The position numbers and the translations under genes were made by a program. From Oscillospiraceae bacterium (GTDB lineage Bacteria > Bacillota > Clostridia > Oscillospirales > Acutalibacteraceae): a DNA stretch of 6,340 nt. This document shows, one piece after another, positions 5,348 to 6,340 of this stretch. The stretch spans positions 1 through 6,340 of the forward strand of contig JAQXLO010000127.1 of the NCBI GenBank assembly GCA_029012165.1, read 5' to 3'. Numbering within the stretch: position 1 is the stretch's first letter; every line of letters starts with the position of its first letter. The notes under the pieces are model-generated. The model saw only the letters and a list, made by a program, of their open reading frames with translations. It was not told the DNA's origin and made no database searches.

Positions 5348-5782
5348 ATGGCATTATACAGTGAAAAAGTAATGGATCATTTCCGCAATCCCCGCAACGT
5401 GGGCGTGCTGGAAAACGCAGACGGCGTGGGCGAAGTCGGCAACCCCGTTTGCGGCGATATTATGAAAATCTATCTAAAAATCGACGACGACATCATCACC
5501 GATGTCCGCTTTGAGACCTTCGGCTGCGGCAGTGCCATCGCCTCCAGCTCCATGGCCACGGAGCTGATCAAAGGCAAGCCCCTTTCCGAGGCGCTGACGC
5601 TGACCAACAAGGCAGTCACGGAAGCGTTGGACGGTCTGCCGGCGCACAAACTGCACTGCTCCGTTCTGGCGGAGGAAGCGATCAAAAAGGCGGTCAAGGA
5701 CTACTACGACAAAAACGGCATCGCCTATGACCCCTCGCTTTTCCCGCAGTGCGAGGACTGCGCACACTGCTGCGGAGAATAA
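5348..5782 (+). CDS. nifU: Iron-sulfur cluster scaffold, NifU N-domain/IscU type, with Cys-rich tail
   Basis: This 144-residue scaffold assembles Fe-S clusters with sulfur from NifS and passes them to target proteins. It starts at ATG 5348, with AAGGTGA (5336-5342) overlapping the nifS stop as ribosome binding site; a longer upstream frame lies inside nifS and is not used. The cluster ligands are in place: C35 and D37 (GNPVCGD), C60 (ETFGCGSAIASSS), and H103-C104 (KLHCSVLAEEAI). The E. coli IscU motif LPPVK, which binds the chaperone HscA, is replaced by LPAHK (97-101), consistent with a clostridial system lacking HscA. It is the short form, with neither the 2Fe-2S middle domain nor the C-terminal thioredoxin-like domain of full NifU. 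The tail has C135, C138, C141 and C142 (CEDCAHCCGE), a possible extra metal site whose function I cannot assign. Confidence 0.96.
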   Translation: MALYSEKVMDHFRNPRNVGVLENADGVGEVGNPVCGDIMKIYLKIDDDIITDVRFETFGCGSAIASSSMATELIKGKPLSEALTLTNKAVTEALDGLPAHKLHCSVLAEEAIKKAVKDYYDKNGIAYDPSLFPQCEDCAHCCGE

Positions 5783-5796
5783 AGAGGTAAACAGGT

Positions 5797-6216
5797 ATGA
5801 TGATTTCAACCCGAGGCCGCTATGCTCTGCGTGTCATGATCGACCTTGCGGAGCATCAGGAGAACGGCAGGTATACCGCTATGAAAGCGGTCGCCGAGCG
5901 ACAAGGTGTTTCCTTGAAGTATATGGAAAAGATCCTGCCCCTTTTGGTCAGCGCCAGAATGGTTGAGGGAATCACCGGCAAGGGCGGCGGCTATCGGCTC
6001 ACCCGGGAGCCGCAGGAATACCGGGTCGGCGAAATTCTGCGGCTGACGGAGGGCGACCTTGCGCCGGTGGCGTGCGTCGCCTGTGACGCAGAACCGTGTC
6101 CGCATACCGGCGAGTGCCGGACACGACCCATGTGGGGAGAACTTTCCAAACGGATCAACGACTATTTAGACAGCGTAACGCTGGCGGATATGATGCAAAA
6201 AAGCGAGGACATTTGA
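5797..6216 (+). CDS. iscR: Rrf2-family transcriptional regulator, IscR-like
   Basis: This 139-residue regulator starts at ATG 5797 (GAGGT at 5784-5788, eight bases upstream); the next codon is also ATG (5800) and could be used. The winged helix-turn-helix is clear: MISTRGRYALRVMIDLAEH, then VAERQGVSLKYMEKILPLL (recognition region, about residues 32-50), and the wing GITGKGGGYRLTRE (58-71). The segment VGEILRLTEGDLAPVAC leads into four cysteines, C93, C96, C101 and C107. The last three follow C-x4-C-x5-C, close to the C-x5-C-x5-C that binds 2Fe-2S in E. coli IscR; C93 adds one. Such proteins report iron-sulfur status and usually repress their own operon when loaded. The two operator-like repeats at the promoter fit autoregulation. 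The family is certain; the cluster and targets are inferred. The spacing after nifU is 14 bases. Confidence 0.93.
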   Translation: MMISTRGRYALRVMIDLAEHQENGRYTAMKAVAERQGVSLKYMEKILPLLVSARMVEGITGKGGGYRLTREPQEYRVGEILRLTEGDLAPVACVACDAEPCPHTGECRTRPMWGELSKRINDYLDSVTLADMMQKSEDI

Positions 6217-6234
6217 CGTCCCCGCTTTTTTCTT
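6197..6234 (+). terminator. Intrinsic terminator overlapping the end of the Rrf2 gene
   Basis: GCGAGGAC (6203-6210) pairs with GTCCCCGC (6218-6225), with one internal A/C mismatch and a seven-base loop that contains the regulator's stop codon. Six A residues before the stem and six T residues after it (6226-6231) extend the pairing and give the U tract. The A run on the left could also let it work in the opposite direction. Confidence 0.85.
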
Positions 6235-6272
6235 GGCTCATCACGGATTTTTGTGGGATTAAAAGTGTCGCT

Positions 6273-6337
6273 CAAGCCTTTTTAAAGGCTTGCGGATTCC
6301 AAAGGCGGCGCCTTTGGTCGCCGACCGCAGTCGGCGA
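6273..6337. repeat. Three tandem hairpins, REP-like non-coding element
   Basis: Three perfect inverted repeats stand almost back to back: CAAGCCTTT-TT-AAAGGCTTG (6273-6292, nine-base stem), CCAAAGGC-GGC-GCCTTTGG (6299-6317, eight-base stem) and TCGCCGAC-CGCA-GTCGGCGA (6318-6337, eight-base stem). The second and third touch directly, and the link between the first and second is six bases (CGGATT, 6293-6298). No coding frame explains them. The arrangement resembles dispersed palindromic elements that I associate with gut Oscillospiraceae genomes, but copy number cannot be judged from one window. It may continue past the window end. Confidence 0.7.
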
Positions 6338-6340
6338 AAT

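Overview
The window looks like chromosomal DNA of an anaerobic, moderately G+C-rich Firmicute, most likely a gut clostridium of the Oscillospiraceae/Ruminococcaceae type. This rests on AGGAG-type ribosome binding sites, tightly packed same-strand genes, a lipoprotein with a Thr/Glu/Pro linker typical of that group, and a NifS-NifU-Rrf2 iron-sulfur cluster set. The assignment is an inference from protein style; there is no rRNA or other marker gene. Every gene reads on the + strand.

Region 1 (1-3878) is a compact run of accessory, stress/detoxification-flavoured genes. In order they are: the C-terminal part of a TetR-type regulator (its DNA-binding half lies outside the window), a small Cys-rich DUF3795-like protein, a GNAT acetyltransferase remnant with an in-frame internal deletion, a flavodoxin-fold oxidoreductase carrying a four-Cys motif, a GyrI-like small-molecule-binding protein, a complete RimJ/RimL-type GNAT acetyltransferase, and a lipoprotein. 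Several neighbours overlap by 1-4 bases, so much of the run is probably co-transcribed. It ends at a strong intrinsic terminator (3897-3931).

Region 2 (3932-4146) is the control region of the second operon. A near-consensus sigma-A promoter (TTGACA, 17-base spacer, TATAGT) is bracketed by two copies of a 28-base operator-like repeat, one over the -35 box and one over the predicted transcription start. A leader of about 160 bases follows. It could encode a 14-residue Cys/Ser-containing peptide.

Region 3 (4147-6234) is a minimal iron-sulfur cluster assembly operon: cysteine desulfurase (nifS/iscS), the U-type scaffold (nifU/iscU), and an Rrf2-family regulator with four cysteines placed last. 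NifS supplies sulfur from cysteine, NifU builds the cluster, and the regulator probably senses cluster status and represses the operon through the twin operators. An intrinsic terminator overlaps the end of the regulator gene.

Region 4 (6235-6340) is non-coding and ends in three back-to-back hairpins that look like a dispersed REP-type element. I saw no transposase, CRISPR array, tRNA or rRNA. I found no clearly unprecedented system. The most informative signals are the twin-operator promoter, the possible leader peptide, the deleted GNAT gene and the terminal hairpin cluster.
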